Assembly: GCA_964481035.1 (NCBI GenBank)
Contig: CAYZSE010000084.1
Span: 1 to 15,296, forward strand
Origin: JAAAPF01 sp964481035
GTDB taxonomy: Bacteria; Pseudomonadota; Alphaproteobacteria; Geminicoccales; Geminicoccaceae
Direction of reading: 5' to 3'
DNA: 15,296 nt
The notes under the pieces are model-generated. The model did not search any database. It was not told the origin of the DNA and saw only the letters and a list, made by a program, of their open reading frames with translations. Below are positions 15,245 to 15,296 of this stretch, one piece after another (positions within the stretch are counted from its first letter, which is position 1; each line of letters starts with the position of its first letter). The translations under genes were made by a program, and so were the position numbers.

Positions 15245-15296
15245 TCAAGCGAGGATTTCGGCGACGACGCCGGCGCCGACGGTACGGCCGCCCTCG
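15245..15296 (-). CDS. tuf: Elongation factor Tu, C-terminal 16 codons and stop (partial, runs off the right edge)
   Basis: The last residues read EGGRTVGAGVVAEILA followed by TGA, the conserved C-terminus of EF-Tu domain 3. Nothing else of the gene is in the window. It is upstream, in transcription direction, of tRNA-Trp and secE, the usual place of the second tuf copy in Alphaproteobacteria. The other copy begins at position 54. Both are expected to encode nearly identical proteins, but the two visible pieces do not overlap, so this cannot be tested here. Confidence 0.93.
   Translation of the reverse strand, partial: EGGRTVGAGVVAEILA

Overview
This 15.3 kb window carries the core ribosomal protein and RNA polymerase cluster (the rif and str gene blocks) of a GC-rich bacterium. 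Every gene is on the minus strand, so transcription runs from right to left. Read in that direction the order is tuf (3' end only), tRNA-Trp(CCA), secE, nusG, rplK, rplA, rplJ, rplL, rpoB, rpoC, rpsL, rpsG, fusA, tuf (5' end only). This order, with tRNA-Trp between a tuf gene and secE and rpsL-rpsG-fusA-tuf directly after rpoC, is typical of Alphaproteobacteria. The alphaproteobacterial-looking RpoB and L10 sequences agree. I cannot place it below class level.

Layout. (i) 15008-15296: the end of one EF-Tu gene, a short spacer with a hairpin, and tRNA-Trp. (ii) 13064-15007: secE and nusG overlap by one base, followed by rplK and rplA separated by 4 nt. (iii) 11879-13063: a 177-nt leader with a candidate promoter and hairpins, then rplJ (reassigned here to a TTG start) and rplL, which together encode the ribosomal stalk. 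(iv) 3313-11878: a 198-nt spacer with three strong hairpins, then rpoB and rpoC. (v) 3258-3287: a clear intrinsic terminator after rpoC. (vi) 1-3257: a candidate new promoter, rpsL, rpsG, fusA and the start of a second tuf copy.

Together these genes encode the factor-binding stalk (L10, L12, L11), the L1 stalk, two 30S proteins (S7, S12), the two GTPase elongation factors that use the stalk (EF-Tu, EF-G), the catalytic core of RNA polymerase (beta, beta'), the elongation factor NusG and the translocon subunit SecE. All look intact, with their catalytic and drug-target residues in place.

I found no mobile element, CRISPR array, intein, defence locus or unknown gene. This is a housekeeping region and I do not claim a new system. 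The most notable signal is in L10: its C-terminal helix carries four 11-residue L12-binding-type units instead of the two or three usual in bacteria. The first two units share a 15-nt identical DNA core exactly 33 nt apart. The regulatory spacers (rplL-rpoB, rplA-rplJ, rpoC-rpsL) are the next most interesting parts.
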